NCBI GenBank assembly: GCA_022576105.1
Contig: JACZRM010000034.1
Span: forward strand, 1 to 11,299
Direction: 5' to 3'
Source: Chloroflexota bacterium
GTDB taxonomy: Bacteria; Chloroflexota; Dehalococcoidia; UBA3495
DNA: 11,299 nt
In this document: piece after piece, positions 1 through 5,101 of the stretch
Layout: each line of letters begins with the position of its first letter
Position numbering within the stretch: the stretch's first letter is position 1
Notes under the pieces: generated by a model
Seen by the model: only the letters and a program-made list of their open reading frames with translations
Told to the model about the DNA's origin: nothing
The model's database searches: none
Program-made: the position numbers and the translations under genes

Positions 1-1
1 C

Positions 2-829
2 CTGCACCGGTCCAACGGCAACGTTGGAGGCTTTCTAGGGCCTTTTATGGCTGGGGCCCTGCTGACCGGTGGAATCCTCGTTTGGCGTTGGGGGGCCCTG
101 GACTGGCGCTGGATTATGGGTGGCGGCACTCCCTTGTTGTTCCTGCTGGCTGTCCTGGTCCTGATCACCCTGTGGAACGTCGGTGGCCCCAAAGTCGAAA
201 CTGCGCCCTTCAAGAGCAACCTGGCGGTACAGTTCAAAAGCCTGAGGGAGGCCTTTGAGGGCCGGGGGATGTGGGCCATCTTCACTGTGTCCGCCTTACG
301 GGGCATGGGAGACCGGTCCTTCATATTTTTTTTGCCCCTGTACCTTCGTGTGGAGCTGGACATGAGCTTTATAACAGTCGCGCTGCACGTGGCGCTGGTG
401 GCGGCGCCGGGGATAGTCTCAGGTCCCCTATTTGGGGCACTCTCCGACCGCATCGGCCGCAGGCCGGTGATCACCTTTGTCATGGCCACGGCGGTGGTGC
501 TTCCCGTAACCTTGGTCATGGGAGGTGCTGGACTGGGAATGACGCTGTCGGTGGTCCTGTTCGGCGTATTTCACTCAGCGGTCAACTCATTGACCCAGGC
601 GGCGGCAATTGATGAAGCCGCCGGTAGGGGACTGGACGCCACTTTTATTGGTCTGATGTGGGGCAGCAACGCCTTCTTCAGCGCTGGAGCGGCCATCATT
701 GCTGGATTATTGGTGGGGTTCTACGGCTGGCCGGTGGCTTTTTACTTCTCCGCCGGCCTGTTCTTCGTGGGATTCCTGGCGTCATTGCTGATGCCGAAAA
801 CGGGGCATCTCCAACTGAGCCCAGCCTGA
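2..829 (+). CDS. MFS transporter, C-terminal part (5' end outside window)
   Basis: This is the C-terminal 275 residues of a major facilitator superfamily (MFS) membrane transporter, probably an exporter or solute:proton porter; the substrate cannot be told. The reading frame is open from base 2 through the first internal ATG at 47, and the residues before that ATG (HRSNGNVGGFLGPF) read as a normal MFS helix, so the gene is cut by the window edge and does not start at 47. Several long hydrophobic helices are visible, including one pair before and at least four after the loop. The loop at about 434-466 carries the MFS motif A variant GALSDRIGRRP, which normally lies between helices 2 and 3 or 8 and 9; here it belongs to the second half. 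A central hydrophilic stretch (around 190-270) fits the loop between helices 6 and 7. The stop lies 15 bases before rnhA, so the two may be co-transcribed. Confidence 0.85.
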   Translation: MHRSNGNVGGFLGPFMAGALLTGGILVWRWGALDWRWIMGGGTPLLFLLAVLVLITLWNVGGPKVETAPFKSNLAVQFKSLREAFEGRGMWAIFTVSALRGMGDRSFIFFLPLYLRVELDMSFITVALHVALVAAPGIVSGPLFGALSDRIGRRPVITFVMATAVVLPVTLVMGGAGLGMTLSVVLFGVFHSAVNSLTQAAAIDEAAGRGLDATFIGLMWGSNAFFSAGAAIIAGLLVGFYGWPVAFYFSAGLFFVGFLASLLMPKTGHLQLSPA

Positions 830-844
830 TGCCGACAAGTCCCA

Positions 845-1327
845 ATGCCTGACGCGAAACAGGTCACTATCTACACCGACGGCTCCTGCCTGAACAACCC
901 CGGCCCAGGGGGATATGGGGCGGTGTTGCTTTTTGGAGCCCACCGCCGGGAAATCTCCGGCGGGTACCGCCGGACCACCAACAACCGAATGGAGATCATG
1001 GCGGTTATCGCCGCCTTGGAAGCCCTGACCGAGCGTTGCCAGGTGACTCTGTATAGCGACTCCCAGTATGTAGTCAACGCCATCAGCAAGGGTTGGGCCA
1101 AGCGCTGGCAGGCCAACGATTGGAAACGCAACAAAAGGGAGATGGCGGTTAACCCAGACTTGTGGGAGCGATTGCTTCAAGCCTGCAAATCCCACCAGGT
1201 AGACTTTCAGTGGCTGCGGGGACACTCTGGCATCGAAGAGAACGAGCGGTGTGATCGCCTGGCCTTTGCCGCCGCCAACAAGTCTGGACTGCCCGAAGAC
1301 ACCGGCTACCAGCCGGACGGTACATAG
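845..1327 (+). CDS. rnhA: Ribonuclease HI
   Basis: Ribonuclease HI is a cytoplasmic enzyme that cuts the RNA strand of RNA-DNA hybrids, removing R-loops and primers. The protein has 160 residues, close to the 155 of the E. coli enzyme. The full metal-binding set is present: D12 in YTDGSC, E50 in NNRMEI, D72 in YSDSQYV and D137 in NERCDRLA, with the catalytic histidine H127 in RGHSG. These correspond to E. coli D10, E48, D70, D134 and H124. The basic handle region (about residues 81-100, KGWAKRWQANDWKRNKR) is also present, so this is a handle-containing bacterial RNase HI and not a short archaeal type. The ATG at 845 has no clear Shine-Dalgarno sequence. It lies 15 bases after the stop of the MFS gene, so translational coupling is likely. 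A GC-rich perfect palindrome begins at its stop codon. Confidence 0.96.
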   Translation: MPDAKQVTIYTDGSCLNNPGPGGYGAVLLFGAHRREISGGYRRTTNNRMEIMAVIAALEALTERCQVTLYSDSQYVVNAISKGWAKRWQANDWKRNKREMAVNPDLWERLLQACKSHQVDFQWLRGHSGIEENERCDRLAFAAANKSGLPEDTGYQPDGT

Positions 1328-1347
1328 GGGGCAGGCGCCTGCCCCCT
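1326..1347. repeat. 22-base perfect GC-rich palindrome at the end of rnhA
   Basis: Bases 1326-1347 are a perfect palindrome with half-site AGGGGGCAGGC, overlapping the rnhA stop codon TAG (1325-1327). As RNA it would form a stable hairpin, but no T-run follows on either strand (CCCC and TTATC follow), so it is not a typical intrinsic terminator. It may be a weak terminator, an mRNA-stabilising 3' hairpin or part of a dispersed repeat. Confidence 0.5.
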
Positions 1348-1375
1348 CCCCTTATCAAGGGCAAGGTTAGGCCTC

Positions 1376-1451
1376 TCCTGAGCCACTTCGACAAGCTCAG
1401 AGCCTGCCCTGAGTTCATCGAAGGGACAGGCTGGGCCGAAGGGTTCCTCAG
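1376..1451 (-). repeat. Dispersed intergenic repeat, copy A (inverted relative to copy B)
   Basis: The reverse complement of this segment is identical to 3745-3817 apart from a three-base GAA insertion near one end (present here, absent there). The ends carry short inverted sequences (CTGAG / CTCAG). Inside, 1401-1432 form a hairpin: a 10-bp stem AGCCTGCCCT / AGGG-A-CAGGCT with a one-base bulge and an 11-base loop. A smaller CTGAGC/GCTCAG stem encloses the CTTCGACAAG core. There is no open reading frame. The shape suggests a REP- or MITE-like non-autonomous element. I recall similar CTTCGACAAGCTCAG intergenic repeats in Chloroflexota and other environmental genomes, but I could not search for them here. 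Confidence 0.85.
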
Positions 1452-1513
1452 AAAAACAAGGCTAATTATTCATTTAGAATCTCTCAACCGCCGACAACCA
1501 CTGCCACTATTGG

Positions 1514-1537
1514 CTGACAAGTCAGACCAATTTGGTC
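1514..1537. promoter_or_regulatory. Two abutting palindromes upstream of the RNA promoter (operator candidate)
   Basis: CTGACAAGTCAG (1514-1525) is a perfect 12-base palindrome, and GACCAATTTGGTC (1525-1537) is a perfect 13-base palindrome with a central T; they share one base. They end nine bases before the -35 box at 1547. This is a typical place for an activator or repressor site, but no regulator can be named. Confidence 0.4.
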
Positions 1538-1546
1538 AAATATCTA

Positions 1547-1575
1547 TTGACAGGTTTACCATCTAGTGATAGGCT
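1547..1575 (+). promoter_or_regulatory. Sigma70-type promoter for the structured RNA
   Basis: A perfect -35 box, TTGACA, lies at 1547-1552, followed by a 17-base spacer and TAGGCT at 1570-1575. The -10 box matches the consensus only at its three most conserved positions (TA...T). Transcription would start near 1582, two bases before the first base-paired stretch of the RNA candidate. There is no start codon with a plausible ribosome binding site and gene downstream on this strand. Confidence 0.6.
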
Positions 1576-1581
1576 AAACGT

Positions 1582-1890
1582 GAAGTAAGCTAGGAGTCTA
1601 GCTCCTCCTTACTCCGAAATCCGTCCAGGAGGTGGCAATTGGTAAAAGTATTCGTACTGCACCATAGTTGGAAGTTCCCTTGTAGCCTCCCTGCTGGTGG
1701 GTGCTCGGAGTCAGGGAATCAGAGTGAGAGTGCTGCACCAGCAGGGATGTCGGAAGCGTAGGCTCTGCGACGTTGATTAACGCGGTTAGCACCCGGTAAT
1801 TAGGGATAACCCATCTGGTCGTGATGACCAGAAGTGCGGGGCCACGAAAAACCATCGGGACTCGGTAGGTTTACCGAGTCCCGATTTATT
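1582..1890 (+). ncRNA. Candidate structured non-coding RNA of about 300 nt, family not recognised
   Basis: I do not recognise this RNA. It is proposed because a consensus-spaced promoter precedes it, a strong intrinsic terminator closes it, and the sequence between folds into ordered hairpins. These are: 1584-1613 (AGTAAG/CTTACT with inner AGGAG/CTCCT); 1640-1664 (TGGT/ACCA and AGTA/TACT around a TTCG loop); 1688-1747 (12-bp stem TCCCTGCTGGTG and its complement, with inner 1701-1706 pairing 1728-1733); 1768-1784 (six base pairs with a bulged A and GATT loop); 1784-1811 (GGTTA/TAACC and CCC/GGG); and 1815-1831 (CTGGTC/GACCAG, loop GTGAT). GGAGG at 1628-1632 can also pair with CCTCC at 1686-1690. 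Conserved landmarks of RNase P RNA, tmRNA and SRP RNA were looked for and not found. It could be a new small RNA, a divergent 6S RNA or a long regulatory leader. The end coordinates are estimates. Confidence 0.5.
1854..1890. terminator. Strong intrinsic terminator, probably bidirectional
   Basis: A perfect 14-bp stem (ATCGGGACTCGGTA at 1854-1867 with its complement at 1872-1885) closes on a four-base loop, GGTT. On the plus strand it is followed by TTATTTAT, ending the RNA candidate. On the minus strand the stem is followed by GG-TTTTT, ending the xdhC-mocA operon, whose last stop codon is 21 bases away. One hairpin thus seems to serve two convergent transcripts. Confidence 0.85.
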
Positions 1891-1905
1891 TATCTGCCCT
1901 CCGGC

Positions 1906-2508
1906 TCAACCCTCTAAAGCCGCCTGATACTGTTCCGGAGTGTTCAAGTCCCACAGGACCGCCGGCTCTCCCGTTTCCACCCGCTGTGTCCGTTCAACAT
2001 GGCGCTGCACCAATGCCTTCATACCTTGAGTCGCTTCGTCGATCTCGGCCAATTCGTCAAATAGCGACCCATCGACAATAATTGGGTGGCCGCCTTTACC
2101 CTGATATGTTGGAATGGTAATTAAGGCATCCCCGGCGTGGTGCGCTTCAAGCAAAAAACTAATGGTCTCGGCGTTGCGGGGTTGGTCAACGTTGAGGATT
2201 AACAGCGTGGTGGGTTGGTCTGAGCTTAAATTTTCTAGGCCAGCCTTGCCAGCTTTGATGGAGGTGGTTTTTCCCTGGAGATAATTGGGGTTCAAGACCC
2301 AACTCACCCCATCTTCCCGGTCGATCAGCGGGTGGAGCCGGTCGGCCTGATGACCCAGCACTACCATCACCCGCTCGACTCCGCCATTTCTGAGGGCGGC
2401 AACCTGGTGTTGCAGCAAAGAAGTGCCCTGCCAGGGGAGCAGGGCTTTCAGTTGACCCATACGGCGAGATTCCCCCGCCGCCAGCAAGATTGCTACGACT
2501 TTAGGCAT
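1906..2508 (-). CDS. MocA-like molybdenum cofactor cytidylyltransferase (NTP transferase family)
   Basis: The protein is a 200-residue nucleotidyltransferase of the MobA/MocA fold. MocA proteins transfer CMP from CTP to molybdopterin, giving the cytosine dinucleotide cofactor of xanthine-oxidase-family hydroxylases. Visible motifs are the nucleotide-binding loop at residues 8-24 (LAAGESRRMGQLKALL, with K21), a metal-binding aspartate D108 in LNVDQP (often DMP in relatives), GGHPI at 139-143, and the closing WDLNTPEQY at 186-194. GHP and the closing (D)xNTPE segment favour MocA over MobA. Start ATG at 2506-2508; the xdhC stop lies only six bases upstream, so both belong to one operon and are probably translationally coupled. 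That context supports a cofactor role for a molybdenum hydroxylase encoded elsewhere. Choice of CTP over GTP cannot be proven by eye; a related sugar-phosphate nucleotidyltransferase is the alternative. Confidence 0.85.
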   Translation of the reverse strand: MPKVVAILLAAGESRRMGQLKALLPWQGTSLLQHQVAALRNGGVERVMVVLGHQADRLHPLIDREDGVSWVLNPNYLQGKTTSIKAGKAGLENLSSDQPTTLLILNVDQPRNAETISFLLEAHHAGDALITIPTYQGKGGHPIIVDGSLFDELAEIDEATQGMKALVQRHVERTQRVETGEPAVLWDLNTPEQYQAALEG

Positions 2509-2514
2509 GGGGCG

Positions 2515-3642
2515 CTACGCGTTGACGGTGCGGCTGACCTTTTCGGCGGCCCGGTCCAGCAGCCAGTCGTCCATTTGCATCACGCCGCCTTTGCCGCCCC
2601 GCCGGGTCATGATGATCTCCGACATGACGCTGACGGCGATTTCTTCGGGAGTCAACGCACCGATGTCCAACCCAATCGGCGAACGGACTTGCTTCAGCCG
2701 CTCCAAGGGTATCCCTTGCTGCAACAACCGCTGATAAATCATCAAGGTCTTGCGGCGGCTGCCCATCAGTCCAATGTAGCGGGCCCGGGTGTGTAGGGCC
2801 GATTCCAAGGCCATGTCGTCGTAGCGATGGCCCCGGGTGGCAACCACGATGAAGGTGTTGACGTTGATCGTTAGATGTTCCGACCAGCCTTCGTATTCAG
2901 TAACCAGGTTCTGCTCCGCATAGGGATACCGTTCCGGGTTGGCAAACTCCGGGCGGTCGTCGACCACCAACACCCGGTAACCCAAATTGTGGGCCAGGTC
3001 TGCGGTGGCCTTGCCCACATGACCGCCGCCCACCATAATCAGAGTCGGCGGTGTCGTGAATCCTTCAATGAATACCTCGGTGCCATCGTCGGTCACAAAG
3101 CTCTCGATCGCACCGACATCGGCCACCTTCTTGGCCAGGTCCAGCGCCCGATTATCCAGATCGGCATTGCCCAAAGTGCCGGAAACTGCGCCGTCCAAAC
3201 GCAGCAGCAGCTTGGCGCCCATATTGGACCCGCCCTCCGGCACATTTACCACTGTCGCCAGAGCTGCCGGTTCTCCGCCATCGTAGGCATCCAGCAACTG
3301 CTGGCCGATTTCCGTAAAGTCGCCGACTTCCCACAAAGGTTCCAGGTAAAAATACATGGTGCCGCCACACACCAGACCGTCGCGGGCGGCTATATCTTCG
3401 TTCAAGAAGTAATTCTTGAACTCAGGGCCGCTGTGATTACGCATCAACTCTTTGGCAGCGAACCAGATGTCGCCCTCGACACAACCGCCGCCCAGGGTGC
3501 CCACGCCGGTGCCGTCCTCCCGCACCAGCAGCATCGCCCCGGATTTTTGCGGAGTTGAGCCCTTGGTACGGACTACCGTGGCCAGCACGCAGGGCTGACC
3601 GCTTTCCAGCAGGTTGACCGCTTCCTGTATTACTTCTTTCAC
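2515..3642 (-). CDS. XdhC/CoxI family molybdenum hydroxylase maturation protein
   Basis: The 375-residue protein belongs to the XdhC/CoxI family. These cytoplasmic chaperones bind the molybdenum cofactor, help in its sulfuration and insert it into xanthine dehydrogenase, CO dehydrogenase and related enzymes. The N-terminal XdhC_CoxI domain shows KGSTPQKSGA (27-36), GTLGGGCVEG (48-57) and LVCGGTM (90-96); the cysteines C54 and C92 sit where family members have them. A C-terminal Rossmann domain starts at VGGGHVGKA (203-211) and continues with DDRPEFANPERYP (227-239), VVATRGHRYDD (265-275), YIGLMGSRRK (288-297) and IGLDIGALTPEEIA (322-335). The start is GTG at 3640-3642, preceded by AAGAGG nine bases upstream; no in-frame ATG fits better. 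Residues 124-170 resemble residues 17-63 without the GGGC motif. The gene is followed after six bases by the mocA-like gene. The target hydroxylase is not in the window. Confidence 0.93.
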   Translation of the reverse strand: MKEVIQEAVNLLESGQPCVLATVVRTKGSTPQKSGAMLLVREDGTGVGTLGGGCVEGDIWFAAKELMRNHSGPEFKNYFLNEDIAARDGLVCGGTMYFYLEPLWEVGDFTEIGQQLLDAYDGGEPAALATVVNVPEGGSNMGAKLLLRLDGAVSGTLGNADLDNRALDLAKKVADVGAIESFVTDDGTEVFIEGFTTPPTLIMVGGGHVGKATADLAHNLGYRVLVVDDRPEFANPERYPYAEQNLVTEYEGWSEHLTINVNTFIVVATRGHRYDDMALESALHTRARYIGLMGSRRKTLMIYQRLLQQGIPLERLKQVRSPIGLDIGALTPEEIAVSVMSEIIMTRRGGKGGVMQMDDWLLDRAAEKVSRTVNA

Positions 3643-3744
3643 GCGTTTATGCCTCTTGAGATAGTCATCACGCCACCAACTCCATCAATGATTCCTGGGA
3701 TTTGGCTGTCTTAAAGTCCCTAACAAAATAACCGGGCGGTCTCC

Positions 3745-3817
3745 CTGAGCCCTTCGGCCCAGCCTGTCCCTTCGATGAACTCAGGGCAGGCTCTGAGCTT
3801 GTCGAAGTGGCTCAGGA
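3745..3817 (+). repeat. Dispersed intergenic repeat, copy B
   Basis: These 73 bases match the reverse complement of 1376-1451 exactly except that copy A has three extra bases (GAA) after the first CTGAG. The match stops abruptly at both ends (CTGAG at 3745, CTCAGGA at 3817), so these look like true element borders. The internal hairpin AGCCTG...CAGGCT lies at 3761-3792. Together the copies flank the RNA candidate and the mocA-xdhC operon in inverted orientation. Confidence 0.85.
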
Positions 3818-3950
3818 TAGACTCCGCGAAGGGTCTAAACACCTGGCTATCAGAACCTTTCTAGTCACATGTGCTCTCCGAGGATTCTAACACCATTAGC
3901 TATGCTATAGGCGTACTGTTCTCGCATAAGGTTTTGTGCTGCAGGACTTT

Positions 3951-3997
3951 AGATTCTTCGTCGTCCCGATTCCATCGGGACTCCTCAGAAAGACAAG
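3951..3997 (-). repeat. Second dispersed-repeat type (GAAGAATCT family)
   Basis: Read on the minus strand, the segment runs TTTCTGAGGAG, then a 7-bp hairpin TCCCGAT/ATCGGGA, then GACGACGAAGAATCT. I recall this arrangement from interspersed repeats in Chloroflexota and other environmental genomes, usually near TGTCATTCTGAGGAG...CGACGAAGAATCT. One half (CCTCAGAAAAACAAG) also appears at 1446-1460, joined to the end of copy A of the other repeat. There is no T-run beside the hairpin, so it is not a terminator. Family assignment is from memory, not from a search. Confidence 0.5.
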
Positions 3998-4191
3998 AAT
4001 ATTTATTCTATTGGCGCTCTTAACAATCCAATTCAGCTTATCAACTTTCCCCATTCATGGCAATCGGCGCAATTGGAATCCGACAAGGCCACCAGGCTGC
4101 GAAGATTGCTGATTGGTATTATAACTGAAAGCAGATTCACTGACGCAATTAGCCTCAAGTCATTCGCTTAACGGCAGACTGAACTGTAAAA

Positions 4192-4223
4192 TTGACGCTA
4201 AATCAAGTATAATATACCTGTAT
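4192..4223 (+). promoter_or_regulatory. Promoter giving a leaderless or near-leaderless mRNA
   Basis: A perfect -10 box, TATAAT, lies at 4208-4213, only ten bases before the ATG at 4224, so transcription would begin about four bases before the start codon. No Shine-Dalgarno sequence precedes the ATG. TTGACG at 4192-4197 is too close (10-base spacer) to be the -35 for this box; TATACC at 4213-4218 would be 15 bases from it and would place the start at the ATG itself. Either reading gives a leaderless message. Confidence 0.5.
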
Positions 4224-4928
4224 ATGACTGTAGTAGCCATTACCTCTGCCGACCTTCGTAATTCGCGAGAGTACACTCAGGTTATGGAATCTCTGGGGGC
4301 GGAAGTAAGATTACTCACTCCCCCTGGGGAAGGGACTCCTGAGACGATGATGCGAGGTGTGGGCGGTTTGCTCCTTTCCGGCGGCCCCGATATTGACCCT
4401 ACCTTTTATGGCATTGTTCCAGACCCGGATGTCGCTTTGAATGTATGCCGGCCGCTGGACGACCTGGAGTTTGGTCTGCTGGATTATGCCTTGGACCAGG
4501 ACATGCCCGTACTGGCAATCTGCCGGGGCATGCAATTGCTCAACGTGGCTTTTGGCGGCAGTTTAATACCGGACATACCCGGCCACCACAACCCCCCAGA
4601 CGAAGACGATTCAGCCCCGCTGAAGCACCTGATCTACCTGGCCCCAGGCGCCAAGGCGGCGGCGGTTATCGGCGCCGCCGGGTTTTTCAGGGTGAACAGC
4701 CTGCATCACCAGGGACTGCGTGAGGCCCAACGCTCGCCCCGACTGATGAGCATTGCTTACTCGGTGGATGATGGCCTAATCGAAGGGCTGGAGAGTCCAG
4801 AACACAGCTGGGTAATTGGCCTGCAGTGTCACCCGGAGCGCCAGGACGAAGTCCCCAAAAGCTTCGCCAACCTTTTCGCGGCCTTCCTGGACCGGGCCGA
4901 GATGCACCTGGAAAAGTGCCAAACCTGA
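4224..4928 (+). CDS. Class I glutamine amidotransferase-like hydrolase (peptidase C26, PuuD type)
   Basis: The 234-residue protein has the class I glutamine amidotransferase fold of the peptidase C26 group, which includes gamma-glutamyl-GABA hydrolase PuuD and related gamma-glutamyl amide hydrolases. Visible features are GGPDIDP (53-59), the nucleophile elbow LAICRGMQLLNV with C100, VNSLHHQG (157-164), and the GLQCHPE segment carrying H203 and E205, which complete a Cys-His-Glu triad. GGPDIDP and HHQG are characteristic of this group and argue against a biosynthetic amidotransferase subunit. The length is slightly below the usual 240-260 residues. The physiological substrate is unknown: no putrescine or GABA genes are nearby, so use of the PuuD name would be unsafe. 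The start ATG fits the family N-terminus (VVAITSAD) and follows a TATAAT box with no room for a leader. It is transcribed alone; gyrA begins 173 bases later with its own ribosome site. Confidence 0.88.
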   Translation: MTVVAITSADLRNSREYTQVMESLGAEVRLLTPPGEGTPETMMRGVGGLLLSGGPDIDPTFYGIVPDPDVALNVCRPLDDLEFGLLDYALDQDMPVLAICRGMQLLNVAFGGSLIPDIPGHHNPPDEDDSAPLKHLIYLAPGAKAAAVIGAAGFFRVNSLHHQGLREAQRSPRLMSIAYSVDDGLIEGLESPEHSWVIGLQCHPERQDEVPKSFANLFAAFLDRAEMHLEKCQT

Positions 4929-5101
4929 CCCATCTGATCGGGTAAACTGGTCCAACCAAGAAAAACAGGCCCAGCAATAAATCTAATAATTTATGGATCA
5001 ATTGACGCGAGGGATGTGAAGGGGAGTCGATTAGAATCTGAGCCAACTTTCTGCACGAAACAACCGAATTCGACCAATGATCCGCTGAGGAGTAGCAGTT
5101 T

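Larger units (their letters stand above)
3643..4223. other. 581-base gene-free region between divergent xdhC and amidotransferase genes
   Basis: No open frame with a start, ribosome site and recognisable protein was found here, and no tRNA. It contains dispersed repeat copy B (3745-3817), a short hairpin directly beside it (3818-3837, TAGAC/GTCTA outer stem), a second repeat type with a TCCCGAT/ATCGGGA stem (3951-3997), and the amidotransferase promoter at its right end. An xdhC promoter should lie at its left end, but no convincing -35/-10 pair is visible. The remainder (about 4000-4180) is AT-richer and unassigned; it may be decayed sequence. Confidence 0.6.

Noticed and set aside
1708..1720. 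Cobalamin riboswitch box (GAGTCAGGGAA resembles the B12 box)
   Set aside because: Only a short match inside the loop of a long hairpin; the preceding GCCACTG and other core segments are missing and no regulated gene follows on that strand.
1598..1855. 85-codon minus-strand open frame across the RNA candidate
   Set aside because: It lies opposite the structured RNA, has no recognisable domain, and its composition follows the hairpins. It is more likely a chance frame, although automatic annotation may list it as a hypothetical protein.
1582..1885. RNase P RNA, tmRNA or SRP RNA
   Set aside because: The expected GAGGAAAGTCC and ACAGAA-type P4 strands, a tRNA-like end with CCA and tag frame, and the SRP GGAAG/AGCAGCC tetraloop region were not found in the right order.
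2875..3558. 227-codon plus-strand open frame
   Set aside because: It is antisense to xdhC, whose motifs are unmistakable; no domain is seen in the antisense product.
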